DNA of 64,000 nucleotides, taken from positions 1-64,000 of the forward strand of contig JBEAQU010000064.1 in the NCBI GenBank assembly GCA_041163745.1, given 5' to 3'. The notes beneath the pieces were generated by a model. The model did no database searches. It saw only the letters and a program-made list of their open reading frames with translations, and was not told the origin of the DNA. Of the stretch, positions 53,821-63,814 are shown one piece after another. Numbering within the stretch: the first letter of the stretch is position 1; each line of letters starts with the position of its first letter. Origin of the DNA: UBA6168 sp041163745 (GTDB lineage Bacteria; Bacteroidota; Bacteroidia; Chitinophagales; Saprospiraceae). Made by a program: the position numbers and the translations under genes.

Positions 53821-55329
53821 ATGGCATTGCGATCCACCTTTTTGAGACCCTTTGCCCGTCATGTCGCCCGGGGCATCGACCGCTGGTCGGCAGATCCTGT
53901 CGGTGCCCAGGCGAAGGTATTGCGGGAACTGCTGCGCAACGGGCGCAGGACCGCCTTCGGACGGTTTCACGGGCTGGACCGAGTGCGGGACCACACCGGC
54001 TTCCGGGCGGCGGTTCCCCTGCGTGATTACGAAGGCCTCCGGCCCTGGGTGGAACGGATCAAGGCCGGAGAGGAGAGCGTCCTCTGGCCGGGAATGCCCA
54101 AGTATTTCGCAAAGACCTCCGGTACGACTTCCGGGGTCAAATACATCCCACTGACCGCCGACAGCCTTCCCAATCATTTCGGTACCGCCCGGAACGCCTT
54201 GTTCAACTATGCCGCCCGGACAGGCAACTACCGTTTCTTCGACGGCAAGATGATTTTTCTGTCCGGCAGCCCGGTCCTGGAAAAAGTCGGTCCGATACCG
54301 ACCGGCCGGTTGTCCGGCATCGTAAACCATGAAGTGCCGGCCTGGTTGCGGACCCACCAGCTTCCGTCCTATCCCACCAACTGCATCGAAGCCTGGGAGG
54401 ACAAGCTGGACGCCATCGTTGTGGAAACCATTGGTCAGGACCTCCGGCTGATCAGCGGCATTCCACCCTGGGTACAGATGTATTACGAGCGCCTGCTCGA
54501 ACGCAGCGGCTGCCGGACAGTGAAGGACATCTTTCCGCATTTCGATGTGTTTGTGTACGGGGGAGTCAGCTTCGAACCGTACCGGGACAGCCTCGAACGT
54601 TTGCAGGGCCGTCGAATGGACAGTGTGGAGACCTATCCTGCCAGCGAGGGTTTCATCGCCTTCCAGGACCGGCAGGATGACCCGGGTCTTCTGCTCAATG
54701 TCGACTCCGGCATATTCTTCGAGTTCGTCCCGCTTGAGGAAGTGGGTAGTCCGCAACCTCGCCGACTGACCGTCGGCGAGGTGGAGACTGGTGTTCACTA
54801 CGCCCTGGTCATCAACAACAACGCCGGATTGTGGGGGTATGAGATCGGGGATACCGTGCAGTTCGTCTCCCTTTTCCCGCACCGGCTGGTCGTCAGCGGC
54901 CGTGTGCGGCATTTCATTTCCGCATTCGGCGAACATGTCATCGGAAAGGAGGTGGAAACGGCCATGCAGGCCGCCATGCAGGCCACCGGAGCCGGAATCG
55001 TCGAATTCACCGTCGCCCCGCAGGTGTCTCCGCCGGAAGGAGGGCTTCCTTATCATGAATGGCTGGTGGAGTTCGAACGGCCACCGGCAGATCTGAGCCG
55101 GTTCGCCGCCATCCTGGACGAACAAATGACGGCGCAGAACATTTACTACAGGGACCTGGTCCGGGGCAACATCCTGCAGCCGCTGCGTGTGACCAGCCTT
55201 CCGCAGGATTGTTTCCGCGACCACATGCGTTCACAAGGGAAGTTGGGAGGGCAGAACAAGGTGCCGCGTCTGTCCAATGACAGAAACCTGGCGGACGCCC
55301 TGCATGCCCTCCGGACGGCCGGAAAGTGA
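53821..55329 (+). CDS. GH3 auxin-responsive-promoter-family (acyl-adenylating-type) protein
   Basis: A 502-aa protein of the GH3/JAR1-like fold, which in plants conjugates acyl acids to amino acids through an acyl-adenylate. Visible blocks are the Ser/Thr-rich nucleotide loop 'KYFAKTSGTTSGVKYIP' (about 97-113), 'FVYGGVSFEPY' and 'TYPASEGFIAFQD' (about 270), and 'NNNAGLWGYEIGDTVQFVS' (about 340). The bacterial substrate is unknown. The start is ATG at 53821, though TTG two codons upstream is in frame. The TlpA-like gene follows 18 bp later. Confidence 0.9.
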   Translation: MALRSTFLRPFARHVARGIDRWSADPVGAQAKVLRELLRNGRRTAFGRFHGLDRVRDHTGFRAAVPLRDYEGLRPWVERIKAGEESVLWPGMPKYFAKTSGTTSGVKYIPLTADSLPNHFGTARNALFNYAARTGNYRFFDGKMIFLSGSPVLEKVGPIPTGRLSGIVNHEVPAWLRTHQLPSYPTNCIEAWEDKLDAIVVETIGQDLRLISGIPPWVQMYYERLLERSGCRTVKDIFPHFDVFVYGGVSFEPYRDSLERLQGRRMDSVETYPASEGFIAFQDRQDDPGLLLNVDSGIFFEFVPLEEVGSPQPRRLTVGEVETGVHYALVINNNAGLWGYEIGDTVQFVSLFPHRLVVSGRVRHFISAFGEHVIGKEVETAMQAAMQATGAGIVEFTVAPQVSPPEGGLPYHEWLVEFERPPADLSRFAAILDEQMTAQNIYYRDLVRGNILQPLRVTSLPQDCFRDHMRSQGKLGGQNKVPRLSNDRNLADALHALRTAGK

Positions 55330-55347
55330 AGAAAAAGCAATGTTCAG

Positions 55348-55887
55348 ATGCCGAGAACACTCCTCTTTTGCTGTTGTCTGAGTCTGGTGGGCTGCCTCAA
55401 TGCCGCGGATCCGAACCGTAGCGCCGGGCCGGCGGCTCCGGCCCCGGCCGCCGATACCATTCCTTTCCCGGTCTACCTCGATTTCGACGCGTTCGAGCCA
55501 TGGTTGCAGCCCGGGAACGACACCACCTTTGTCTTCAACTTCTGGGCGACCTGGTGCCAACCATGTTTGGCGGAAATGCCGCTTTTCGAGCGGCTCATCG
55601 CGGAAACGGCGGACCAACCTGTGCGGGTGGTGCTCGTGAGCATGGATTTTCCGCGGGACATCCTCGGCAAGCTGGTTCCCTTTGTATCGCAGCGGCAGCT
55701 GACGCCGTATGTCCTGTGTCTGGCCGACCTGGACTACAACAGCTGGATCGACCGGGTGAGTCCGGCCTGGGACGGGGCGATCCCGTTCACCCTGGTGGTG
55801 AACCGCGACCGTCGGGAACACATGACCGGCGAGTGGCCGGATTACGAGGCCTTGCGTGCCTGGGTGCGGGGTGCCGCCGGCGGATGA
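55348..55887 (+). CDS. TlpA-like thioredoxin-fold lipoprotein
   Basis: A 179-aa periplasmic protein. The signal sequence is a short lipoprotein type ('LLFCCCLSLVGCLNA', Cys16). The redox motif is WCQPC with Cys70 and Cys73 in 'FNFWATWCQPCLAEMP', and a cis-Pro is in 'GAIPFTLVVNRD'. It would reduce or isomerise disulfides of exported proteins. It overlaps nothing and lies 18 bp after the GH3-like gene; it converges on the TonB-dependent receptor 9 bp away. Confidence 0.92.
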   Translation: MPRTLLFCCCLSLVGCLNAADPNRSAGPAAPAPAADTIPFPVYLDFDAFEPWLQPGNDTTFVFNFWATWCQPCLAEMPLFERLIAETADQPVRVVLVSMDFPRDILGKLVPFVSQRQLTPYVLCLADLDYNSWIDRVSPAWDGAIPFTLVVNRDRREHMTGEWPDYEALRAWVRGAAGG

Positions 55888-55896
55888 CCGGCCTGC

Positions 55897-58281
55897 TCAG
55901 CCGGCCTGGCGGGACGTCCGCCAGGTCAGGATGGGAATCAGGCCGAGTTGCTTCTTCAGCTCGACCCGGTCGAGCACCGGGTCGTAATAATGGTATTGTG
56001 CGTTGCGCCGGCCTGTCAGGTTCTGCAGGTCCAGGGAGAGCAGGCTGTTGCGGCCGTCGCGGCTGCGGCGCAGGTACAGGCGCAGATCCATCCGGGCATA
56101 ATCCGCCAAGCGGACGCCGAACGGCCGTTCCGGGTCATAAACCGTGAACCCTTGTTCCCGGGAAGCCTCCACATCGATCGGTGTGTCCATCATGCCGCCC
56201 AACCAGCTGGCCCGGCCGCTGAGCCCCCAGGTGCGGACCAACTTTCCTTTTTGACGGACGAATTCCCGGCCGGTACTGACATGCAACAGATGTCGGCCGT
56301 CATAACGGGTCGGCCCCCAGGTGCCGTCCGGTCGGGTGTGTTCCGACCGGTACAAGGAGCCGGACAGGAGCAGGAAGAACCGTTCCGTGAGGTAATGCTG
56401 GAAAGAGGCGTCCAGGCCGTAGTTCCGTGCGCGTCCGTCGGCGGTCAGGCGGATATCCGGCGCCAGGATCCATTCTCCCAGCGAAGGTGCGGAGAAATCC
56501 GGGACGTTTGCGGCGGAGAACAGGCCGTCCGTCCGGGTGGATACCGGGATGCCATCGGTTCGTTGGAGGTAAGGTTCCAGCAGCAGGACAGCACCGGTTC
56601 CGAAACGGAGCCGGTAGGCCGCGCTGTATTGCCAGGACCGTTGGAAGCCCAGCCCTTTCGGCCGGATCCGGGGCAGGGCGTACAATTGGGCCATTGGAGT
56701 TTGGGAGGACCGTCCGGCGGACAGGGCGACGGAGTGTCGTTGGTTCGGCCGAAAGTGCAGTGCCAGCCGGGGCGAGACCACGTTTTGGGTGGGGTCGAAG
56801 GAGAAATGGTGGACCTGGCAGCCGGCTTCGAGGCGCCAGCGCGGGGACAGGTCCCGGTGGAGGTCGGCGAAAGGCAGCCAGCGCCAGCCGGCCAGGTCGC
56901 CGGACAGCGAGAATCCGGGGGCAGCCGGCAGTTGGAAGTCCGACCGGAACCCGAATGTTTCCCGGTAGAGCTGGAAGCCGGAACGGAAGCGCCAGCGGGG
57001 GCGTGGTTGGCCGGAGAGGATGATGGAGAGGGCTGTCTTGCACTCGCGCAGGGAATCCGTTTCCAACGAAGTGGCGGCGGGGCCGGCCGGATTCGTCCAA
57101 CGCCGGTGGGACAAGCCGGACCACAGGGCGGTGGTGCGCAGGACGCTCCGGCGGCCGACCGGCAGCACGTGGGTGGCGCCCACGGCCCCCATGGCAGAAC
57201 GGAAGTCAATGTCGAGCCGCGACTTTTCGGAGGTCCACCGGGTGGAATCGGCTTCTCCCCGGAATCGGGTGCTGCTGTTGCCCCCCAGGCCGAATACCGA
57301 GAGCCGACCCGCTTTGCGGGTCGGGAAGACGGTGGAGAAGGAAAAATCCTGAAAACGGTTGTCTTCGTCCCCGAAATCCACCCCCAACCCGGTCAGCAGG
57401 CCCGTGAAGGAGTACCGGTAATTCAGAAGATAAGCGGGTGCGTCGGCCGTCGGATTTTTTCGAAAGGGCCCTTCCGCGGCGTATTCCAGTCCGATGAATC
57501 CGATTTGTCGGGTCCGTTCCGGCAGTTGGTCGTTGCCGTTGCGCAGTTGCATGTCGAGGATGGCACCGGTGGCGTTGTCGTAACCGGAAGGAAATGCGCC
57601 GGTCATGAAATTCGAGGTGGCCAGGAGTTGGGGGCTCAGGATATTGACGCCGCCGCCGGCCTGGGTGGGTCGGTCGCTGAAGGTGCCGGCGTTGGCGGAG
57701 TGGTTGGGGTTGACGATCTCGACACCTTCCAGTCGCCATTTGACGGCGTTCGGTCCGTTCCCACGGACGGCGAAGAGGTTGGTTCCGTCCTGTTGGCCCG
57801 CCACGCCGGGATAGGCCATGACCAGACGGGCCGGATCGTTGAAGGTGGAAGGGAAACGGAATTGGTCTTCGACGGTGAGCAGGCGGGTGCCGGGCAGTTC
57901 CGCCGGAAGGGCCGCCTGTGCAGGGACGACGACGGCCGCAAGCGACTGTCGTTCCGTTTGCAGGCGGATGGTCAGCACCACCTGTCTGCCCGCTTCCAGC
58001 AAAATCTCCTGGAGGGTGAGGGTTCCGTATCCCAGGTAGGAAACCTGGAGCTGGTACCGGCCCACCGGGAGCGAGTCCATCCGGAAGCGACCGTCCGCGT
58101 CGGATACAGTTCCGCGGACGAGCGTGTCACCGCGGAGGGCGGCCACTGTGGCACTGGCCAGCGGCATCGCGTTGGCGGCATCGATTACAGTTCCGCGCAC
58201 CGTTTGGCGGGGAATTTGGGCGGCAAGCTGCCAGCAGGCAGAAAGGATCAGCAACAGGAAGGACATTCGTTGCATGGGCAT
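55897..58281 (-). CDS. TonB-dependent receptor with carboxypeptidase-regulatory-like domain
   Basis: A 794-aa outer-membrane receptor. The signal peptide ends near 'QLAAQIP'; a CarboxypepD_reg-like domain follows ('VRGTVIDAANAMPLASATV'), then a plug ('GQQDGTNLFAVRGNGPNAVKWRLEG' in part) and a beta-barrel to the C-terminus. There is no SusD partner, so it is not a SusC type; the ligand (metal, vitamin or peptide) is unknown. The frame reaches 58497, but MPMQRMSF at 58281 fits the signal peptide; a further ATG two codons on is possible. Confidence 0.92.
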   Translation of the reverse strand: MPMQRMSFLLLILSACWQLAAQIPRQTVRGTVIDAANAMPLASATVAALRGDTLVRGTVSDADGRFRMDSLPVGRYQLQVSYLGYGTLTLQEILLEAGRQVVLTIRLQTERQSLAAVVVPAQAALPAELPGTRLLTVEDQFRFPSTFNDPARLVMAYPGVAGQQDGTNLFAVRGNGPNAVKWRLEGVEIVNPNHSANAGTFSDRPTQAGGGVNILSPQLLATSNFMTGAFPSGYDNATGAILDMQLRNGNDQLPERTRQIGFIGLEYAAEGPFRKNPTADAPAYLLNYRYSFTGLLTGLGVDFGDEDNRFQDFSFSTVFPTRKAGRLSVFGLGGNSSTRFRGEADSTRWTSEKSRLDIDFRSAMGAVGATHVLPVGRRSVLRTTALWSGLSHRRWTNPAGPAATSLETDSLRECKTALSIILSGQPRPRWRFRSGFQLYRETFGFRSDFQLPAAPGFSLSGDLAGWRWLPFADLHRDLSPRWRLEAGCQVHHFSFDPTQNVVSPRLALHFRPNQRHSVALSAGRSSQTPMAQLYALPRIRPKGLGFQRSWQYSAAYRLRFGTGAVLLLEPYLQRTDGIPVSTRTDGLFSAANVPDFSAPSLGEWILAPDIRLTADGRARNYGLDASFQHYLTERFFLLLSGSLYRSEHTRPDGTWGPTRYDGRHLLHVSTGREFVRQKGKLVRTWGLSGRASWLGGMMDTPIDVEASREQGFTVYDPERPFGVRLADYARMDLRLYLRRSRDGRNSLLSLDLQNLTGRRNAQYHYYDPVLDRVELKKQLGLIPILTWRTSRQAG

Positions 58282-58476
58282 TGTTTTCTTGTCATTTGTT
58301 TTCCATCGGAACAGGACGGCCGAAAGGCGGCAAAAATAGGCATGGCACCTACAAAACGGTAGCGAGGCAACTGCCGCAAAGCCCTCCTCCAGGCGACTTT
58401 CCCCTGAACGGGCAAGACATTTGCAGCGGAAGAGTGATTTCTCTCGGTACCATGGCCGCAGGGAACACAATTCCGC

Positions 58477-59370
58477 ATGAACCACCGACCACAACACCGG
58501 GACGCATTGGAAAGGCCGCCCAGGCCGCTGGGCCTGTACGGCCGGTTATTGGTGCTTTCCGGAAGTTGGATGGTTCAGGTGGGGTGGGGGATGTTGGCCC
58601 TCTCGACCTACCTGGTCTGGGGTACGCCCCTTTGGCAGGATTTGTTCTTCCGACTGGATGCGTTTCTGGCGGATTGGCAGTCCGTCGCAGGGACCGTCCT
58701 GACGGCGGAACCTTCCTCGGCCAGCTGGGGACTGCTGGATCACTGGCGTTATTCCCATACCTTCCACCTGCATGACGGAGCGGTCATCCGAGGGGATAGC
58801 TACGGACCGGGCGGGCGCTTTGATGTCGGCGATACCGTGTTCATTCAGTATGATCCCGGCCATCCGGAATCGAACCATATCATCGGCCTGCACCGGGGAC
58901 CTCCCATGGCATGGTTCCACTTGTCGCTGGCTGTTCCGCTGGTTGCACTGCTGTTTCTCGGTTTGGGGGTGACAAGACAGTGGGTGGAATTGCGCTTGTT
59001 GGAGCGGGGCATGCTGATCTGGGCGAACGTCGACCGCTACCAGGCGGGGTCGGGCAAATGTCCGTTCGTGCCAGCTGCGCTTCGGTATCGTACCTGCCAC
59101 CTGTCGTATGCCATCGGACGCAAGGTATTCCATACCACTTGGCGATTGCCCACCTGGCGAAGCGGCCGGCCGGCGGAAGGAGAATCGGTACTGGTCGTGG
59201 TTGATGCCGAGTCGCCCGGACTTCACCGTATTTACGACACGGTTTCCGGTGCCCCGCCCCGCAACGCCACCGGGGAACCACTGCAGATGCCACCGGCCGG
59301 GGCATTGCTTCTGTTCCTGCCCGCCTTCCTTGGCTGGGTCAACCTGTTGTTCCTGATGCTGACGATTTGA
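58477..59370 (+). CDS. Uncharacterised membrane protein, DUF3592-like
   Basis: A 297-aa protein with three likely membrane helices (about 28-50, 155-178 and 272-295). Two soluble, beta-rich segments between them resemble DUF3592 domains ('GDTVFIQYDPGHPESNHI', 'GESVLVVVDAESPGLHRIYD'). Not otherwise recognised. It is divergent from the TonB-dependent receptor, which suggests a shared promoter region of about 195 bp, and is followed by a 327-bp gap before lon. Confidence 0.6.
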   Translation: MNHRPQHRDALERPPRPLGLYGRLLVLSGSWMVQVGWGMLALSTYLVWGTPLWQDLFFRLDAFLADWQSVAGTVLTAEPSSASWGLLDHWRYSHTFHLHDGAVIRGDSYGPGGRFDVGDTVFIQYDPGHPESNHIIGLHRGPPMAWFHLSLAVPLVALLFLGLGVTRQWVELRLLERGMLIWANVDRYQAGSGKCPFVPAALRYRTCHLSYAIGRKVFHTTWRLPTWRSGRPAEGESVLVVVDAESPGLHRIYDTVSGAPPRNATGEPLQMPPAGALLLFLPAFLGWVNLLFLMLTI

Positions 59371-59697
59371 CCGTTCCGTAAGGCCTCTCCTACCTATTCC
59401 GCCGGATTACCTGCCATCTTGTTCGGCTGGACGGCCGTTTTGTAGGGTGGCATAAAACTTGGCCGACCATCCTTGCGTTCCTATGGGGACAAATATGTCA
59501 TGCGGACAAAAAAAACGTATTTTTTGGCTGCTATGAAAACTACTTTATCCATTTTTGTCAACAGTAAACGGAATGATGCGTATACCTTGACCGGCAGCGG
59601 AGCCACCGGTAGGGAGAAGGGATTGCCTGTAACGGATGTCGGTCGTTGCGGCGTTCGGGCGGCATGACGCGGTACCATCACAGAATCATTCAACCAT
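59371..59697. other. Upstream region of lon
   Basis: 327 bp. It contains an AT-rich stretch with tandem gacaaa/gacaaaaaaaa motifs near 59489-59520, likely promoter, and no supported ORF. Confidence 0.4.
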
Positions 59698-62106
59698 ATG
59701 CCTTTATTTGAAGAAATTTTTGCGTCCGAGGGATTTGATGAAGAAGGCGAATTCATGCCCCTGATAACCATTGAGGAGGAAGACGAGCTGAGTATCAAGG
59801 ATCCGTACCCGGAAGTGCTGCCGGTACTGCCCCTCAAGAACACCGTTCTGTTCCCCGGGGTGGTCATCCCCATCACGGTAGGCCGCGACAAGAGCATACG
59901 GGCGGTCCAGCAAGCCTACGAGAAGCATCGTATTCTCGCGGTGTTGTCCCAGCGGGACAGCCGCATCGAAGACCCGGCGGCGGTGGACCTTTATGAAATC
60001 GGAACCCTGGCCCGCATCATCAAGCTGATCAAGATGCCGGACAGCACCATCACCGCCATCCTGCAGGGACGCAAACGGTTCCGGCTGGTGGAGATGACGG
60101 CTGAGAGTCCGTACATGCAGGGCACCGTAGAGGAGCTTCTCTACACCGTTCCGAAAGACAAGCTGGAGTTCGAGGCACTGGTCGCCACGATAACGGACAA
60201 GGCCCGGCAAATCATCCAGCTGTCGCCGCAGATTCCATCCGAAGCGGTGGTGATGATCAAGAACATCAACCACCCCAGCTTCCTGATCAACTTCATCGCC
60301 TCGAACCTGGGTGTGAAATTGTCCGCCCGCCAATCCATCCTGGAGAAAAACAACCTGGTCGAAAAGGCGGTCTCCCTACTGGAGCAGATGGATACGGAGC
60401 TGCAGCTGCTGGAGCTGAAGGACCGGATCGAGAGCAAGGTCCGGACGGACATCGAGAAACAGCAACGCGACTATTACCTCAGCCAGCAACTCAAGACCAT
60501 CCAGGAGGAACTGGGACAGAACCCACAGGAGGAGGAGCTGCGGCTATTGGCGGAACGGGCCCGCCAAAAAGCATGGCCCAAATCAGCAGCGGAAACCTTC
60601 GACAAGGAGATGCAGAAACTGCGGCGCATGAACCCGCAGGTCGCGGAATACGCGATCCAGCTGAATTACCTGGAGCTGCTGATCGACTTGCCTTGGGAAA
60701 AATACACAAAGGACCGATTCGATCTCAAACGGGTCCAGAAAGTGCTCGACAAGGATCATTACGGGCTGGACAAGGTAAAGGAACGCATCCTGGAACACCT
60801 GGCCGTACTCAAGCTGAAAGGTGACATGAAGGCGCCGATCATCTGTCTGGTGGGTCCCCCCGGAGTCGGCAAGACCTCCCTTGGAAAATCCATCGCCAAG
60901 TCCATCGGACGCAAGTTCGTTCGAATGTCGCTGGGCGGGTTGCACGATGAGGCGGAAATCCGCGGACATCGCAAGACCTACATCGGTGCCATGCCTGGCA
61001 GGATCATCCAATCCATCCGAAAGGCGGAGGCCGGCAATCCGGTTTTCATCCTCGATGAAATCGACAAAGTCGGTCAAAGCTTCCGTGGAGATCCCTCCTC
61101 CGCCTTGCTGGAAGTGCTGGACCCGGAACAGAACGGTACCTTCTACGACAATTACCTCGAACTGGAATACGACTTGTCCAAGGTGCTTTTCATCGCCACG
61201 GCCAACAGCCTCTCCACGATACAGCCCGCTTTGCTGGACCGTATGGAGATCATCTACATCAGCGGGTATTCCCTGGAGGAGAAGGTCGAAATTGCCCGGC
61301 GCCATCTCATTCCTGAGCAACGCAAGGAGCATGGACTGGAAGCCGCCCAGGTGCAGCTGGGCAAGTTGACGCTGAAGGCACTCGTCCAGGAATATACGCG
61401 GGAATCGGGCGTGCGGAGCCTTAGTCGGCAAATCGCGGCGGTGATGCGCCACATCGCCCGGCAGGTGGCCATGGAGGAACCCTACCAAACGAAGGTCACC
61501 CCGGAGGACCTGGCTGCCATCCTGGGGCCGGCAAAGTACTCCAACGAGATGTACAGCGAGAAGCAACCCTGCGGGGTAGCCATCGGCCTGGCCTGGACGG
61601 CGGTGGGTGGGGAGATGTTGTTCATAGAGACCAGCCTCCACAAGGGCAAAGGCAACATGACCCTCACGGGGAACCTGGGGGCCGTGATGAAGGAGTCGGC
61701 CACGACCGCGCATAGCTTCATCAAGGCACATGCGGAAGCCTTGGGCATCAACCCCAAAGCATTCGAGGAATACGACCTGCATGTGCATGTGCCGGAAGGG
61801 GCCATACCGAAGGACGGTCCCTCCGCCGGAATAACCATGCTGACCGCCATGACATCCGCCTTCACGAAACGCCCGGTCAAGCCTTTTCTCGCCATGACGG
61901 GAGAAATCACCCTCCGGGGCAAGGTGCTGCCGGTAGGGGGGATCAAGGAGAAGATTCTCGCCGCCAGAAGAGCCGGTATCCGGGATGTCATCCTCTGCCG
62001 AACCAACCGCAAGGATGTCGAGGAAATCAACCGGGATTTCATCAGCGGCTTGTCGATCCATTATGTGGATACGATGCAGGAGGTGATTCAGGCTGCCCTG
62101 AAGTGA
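59698..62106 (+). CDS. lon: ATP-dependent Lon protease
   Basis: An 802-aa LonA-type protease. The N-terminal substrate-binding domain (about 40-235, 'LPVLPLKNTVLFPGVVIPI') is followed by a coiled segment, the AAA+ module with Walker A GPPGVGKT (about 387-394) and Walker B 'VFILDEIDK' (about 450), and the protease domain with catalytic Ser in 'PKDGPSAGITM' (about 711) and Lys in 'GGIKEKILAARRAG' (about 754). It removes misfolded and short-lived regulatory proteins. Length is normal. The gene is alone and converges on nadA. Confidence 0.97.
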   Translation: MPLFEEIFASEGFDEEGEFMPLITIEEEDELSIKDPYPEVLPVLPLKNTVLFPGVVIPITVGRDKSIRAVQQAYEKHRILAVLSQRDSRIEDPAAVDLYEIGTLARIIKLIKMPDSTITAILQGRKRFRLVEMTAESPYMQGTVEELLYTVPKDKLEFEALVATITDKARQIIQLSPQIPSEAVVMIKNINHPSFLINFIASNLGVKLSARQSILEKNNLVEKAVSLLEQMDTELQLLELKDRIESKVRTDIEKQQRDYYLSQQLKTIQEELGQNPQEEELRLLAERARQKAWPKSAAETFDKEMQKLRRMNPQVAEYAIQLNYLELLIDLPWEKYTKDRFDLKRVQKVLDKDHYGLDKVKERILEHLAVLKLKGDMKAPIICLVGPPGVGKTSLGKSIAKSIGRKFVRMSLGGLHDEAEIRGHRKTYIGAMPGRIIQSIRKAEAGNPVFILDEIDKVGQSFRGDPSSALLEVLDPEQNGTFYDNYLELEYDLSKVLFIATANSLSTIQPALLDRMEIIYISGYSLEEKVEIARRHLIPEQRKEHGLEAAQVQLGKLTLKALVQEYTRESGVRSLSRQIAAVMRHIARQVAMEEPYQTKVTPEDLAAILGPAKYSNEMYSEKQPCGVAIGLAWTAVGGEMLFIETSLHKGKGNMTLTGNLGAVMKESATTAHSFIKAHAEALGINPKAFEEYDLHVHVPEGAIPKDGPSAGITMLTAMTSAFTKRPVKPFLAMTGEITLRGKVLPVGGIKEKILAARRAGIRDVILCRTNRKDVEEINRDFISGLSIHYVDTMQEVIQAALK

Positions 62107-62304
62107 GGAAGGAATCCATACGACGCTTGCAGGGCGCTCGGTGACATGAGGCATCTCATTCCCGCTGCGCGGTGTCGCATAGGCATCGATCGGTTCGAAT
62201 GACAGGATTCCTTGCCGGTGAAAGGATACCTGTCCGCCCCTTTGCGACGGGGGGGATTGTTAAACCATCCGCGTGTCTCGCGGAGCAGTGTCCGGGAAGG
62301 TACC

Positions 62305-63318
62305 CTACAGTCCGGCCGAGTGGGAAATTTCAAGCATCCGGTGAATGCTTTTCACGCCGTCCCGGACGACCCAGTCCGGTAGAATGATCTCCGGTTGTTC
62401 ATATAGCATGCAGATATAGAGTTTCTCCAAGGTGTTGCGGCGCATGTGCGGGCATTCGTTGCAGGCGCAGGTATTGTCCGGGGGGGCGGGCAGGAATACC
62501 TTGTCGGGTGACGCCTTTTGCATTTGGTGTAGGATACCGGCTTCGGTGGCGACGATAAAGGTCGTTGCCGGGCTTCGTTGGGTGAACTTGAGCAGGCCGG
62601 TGGTGGATCCGATGAAATCCGCCTGGTCCAGGATGTGGGTTTCACATTCCGGGTGGGCGATCAGGAGGGCATCGGGATGGCGGTGCCGGAGTTTGGTTAT
62701 TTTCTCCAGCGAGAACAGTTCGTGAACCATGCAGGCGCCGTTCCAAAGCACCATGTCGCGGCCGGTCTTGCGAATCAGGTAGCGGCCCAGGTTGATGTCC
62801 GGTGCGAAAATGATCGGTTGGTCAGCCGGAATGCTTTCGATGATCTGGACGGCATTGGTGGATGTGCAGCATATATCGGTCAGGGTTTTCATTTCCGCCG
62901 TGGTGTTGACGTAGCTCACCACCAGGTGGTCGGGGTACTTTTCCTTGAATTTGCGGAACAGGGGCGCCGGACAGGCGTCCGCCAGGGAGCAGCCGGCCTT
63001 CAGGTCGGGCAGCAGCACCTTTTTTCGCGGACTGAGCATCTTGGCCGTTTCCGCCATGAAATGCACACCGGCGAAGACGATGATGTCCGCATCCGTACGG
63101 GCGGCCTCCTGGGACAATCCCAGGCTGTCTCCGATGTAATCCGCAATGTCCTGGATTTCCGATTCCTGGTAGTAATGTGCCAGGACGATGGCGTTCTTCT
63201 CCTTTTTCAAACGGGTTATTTCCGCCGGGAGGTCGAGTACGGGATCCACCGCTATGTCGAGATACCCGTTCGACGCCAGGTCGAATGTCAAATGGTCGGA
63301 CAATTCCATGTTATTCAT
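62305..63318 (-). CDS. nadA: Quinolinate synthase A
   Basis: A 337-aa [4Fe-4S] enzyme that condenses iminoaspartate and dihydroxyacetone phosphate to quinolinate in NAD synthesis. The three expected cluster Cys are seen in 'LKAGCSLADACPA', 'NGACMVHELFS' and 'NTCACNECPHMRRNT'. The N-terminal 'IVLAHYYQESEIQDIADYIGDSLGLS' block (in part) is typical. Start at MNNMELSDH, with a second Met three codons on as an alternative. nadB and nadC are not in the window. Confidence 0.96.
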   Translation of the reverse strand: MNNMELSDHLTFDLASNGYLDIAVDPVLDLPAEITRLKKEKNAIVLAHYYQESEIQDIADYIGDSLGLSQEAARTDADIIVFAGVHFMAETAKMLSPRKKVLLPDLKAGCSLADACPAPLFRKFKEKYPDHLVVSYVNTTAEMKTLTDICCTSTNAVQIIESIPADQPIIFAPDINLGRYLIRKTGRDMVLWNGACMVHELFSLEKITKLRHRHPDALLIAHPECETHILDQADFIGSTTGLLKFTQRSPATTFIVATEAGILHQMQKASPDKVFLPAPPDNTCACNECPHMRRNTLEKLYICMLYEQPEIILPDWVVRDGVKSIHRMLEISHSAGL

Positions 63319-63814
63319 ATGATAATTTTTTTTGCTGCCCTTGCGTTGTATCTTTGTACATCACCAAAGGTGCACATTCAAAATACCTCCTCTGAAACAC
63401 CCGCCTACCATAAGGAACACACATTGAATGTGACAGTTCAATACAGTCGGACAAAGTCGTTTTTCAGATGTTGGTATGCCTGATTCCCTTGAACATCAGG
63501 GGGCATTCATCCCCTGGCGGTCTCGCCACAGCTCGTCGACCGCCCGCCCCACACAGACGGCGCATGTCAATCGAAATTCATAAGTGTCTACTTTAAAGGT
63601 TTTTAAGAATGATTAGAATATATATGTGAAATAAGGTTCCAAGTAGACCTTGAACAATCCCATTGCGGCAAATTTTTTGCTTCCTCCTTACATATAATCC
63701 CTCCGGCATCCCCAAAATCAGCACCAGCTGTCAGACGGAAGACCTCCGTCGTTCGGAGGCTGAACCCGGCATGATGGTGCGGCAACAAGTACTTACACTA
63801 AAACACACGGCCCG
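63319..63814. other. Divergent intergenic region nadA / CBS-like gene
   Basis: 496 bp. The nadA-proximal part is AT-rich. A plus-strand TATCTTTG at 63349-63356 fits the -7 consensus, and a short dyad attgaa...ttcaat lies near 63424-63443. No supported ORF. Confidence 0.4.
63349..63356 (+). promoter_or_regulatory. -7 promoter-like element TATCTTTG
   Basis: Exact TAnnTTTG match facing right. The nearest downstream start on this strand is 460 bp away (63815), so it would give a long leader, start a small RNA, or be a chance match. Confidence 0.25.

Noticed and set aside
62107..62304. Inverted pair aaggaatcc...ggattcctt between lon and nadA as a terminator
   Set aside because: The arms are only 9-10 bp and about 90 bp apart, with no T run. 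The evidence is too weak for a call.
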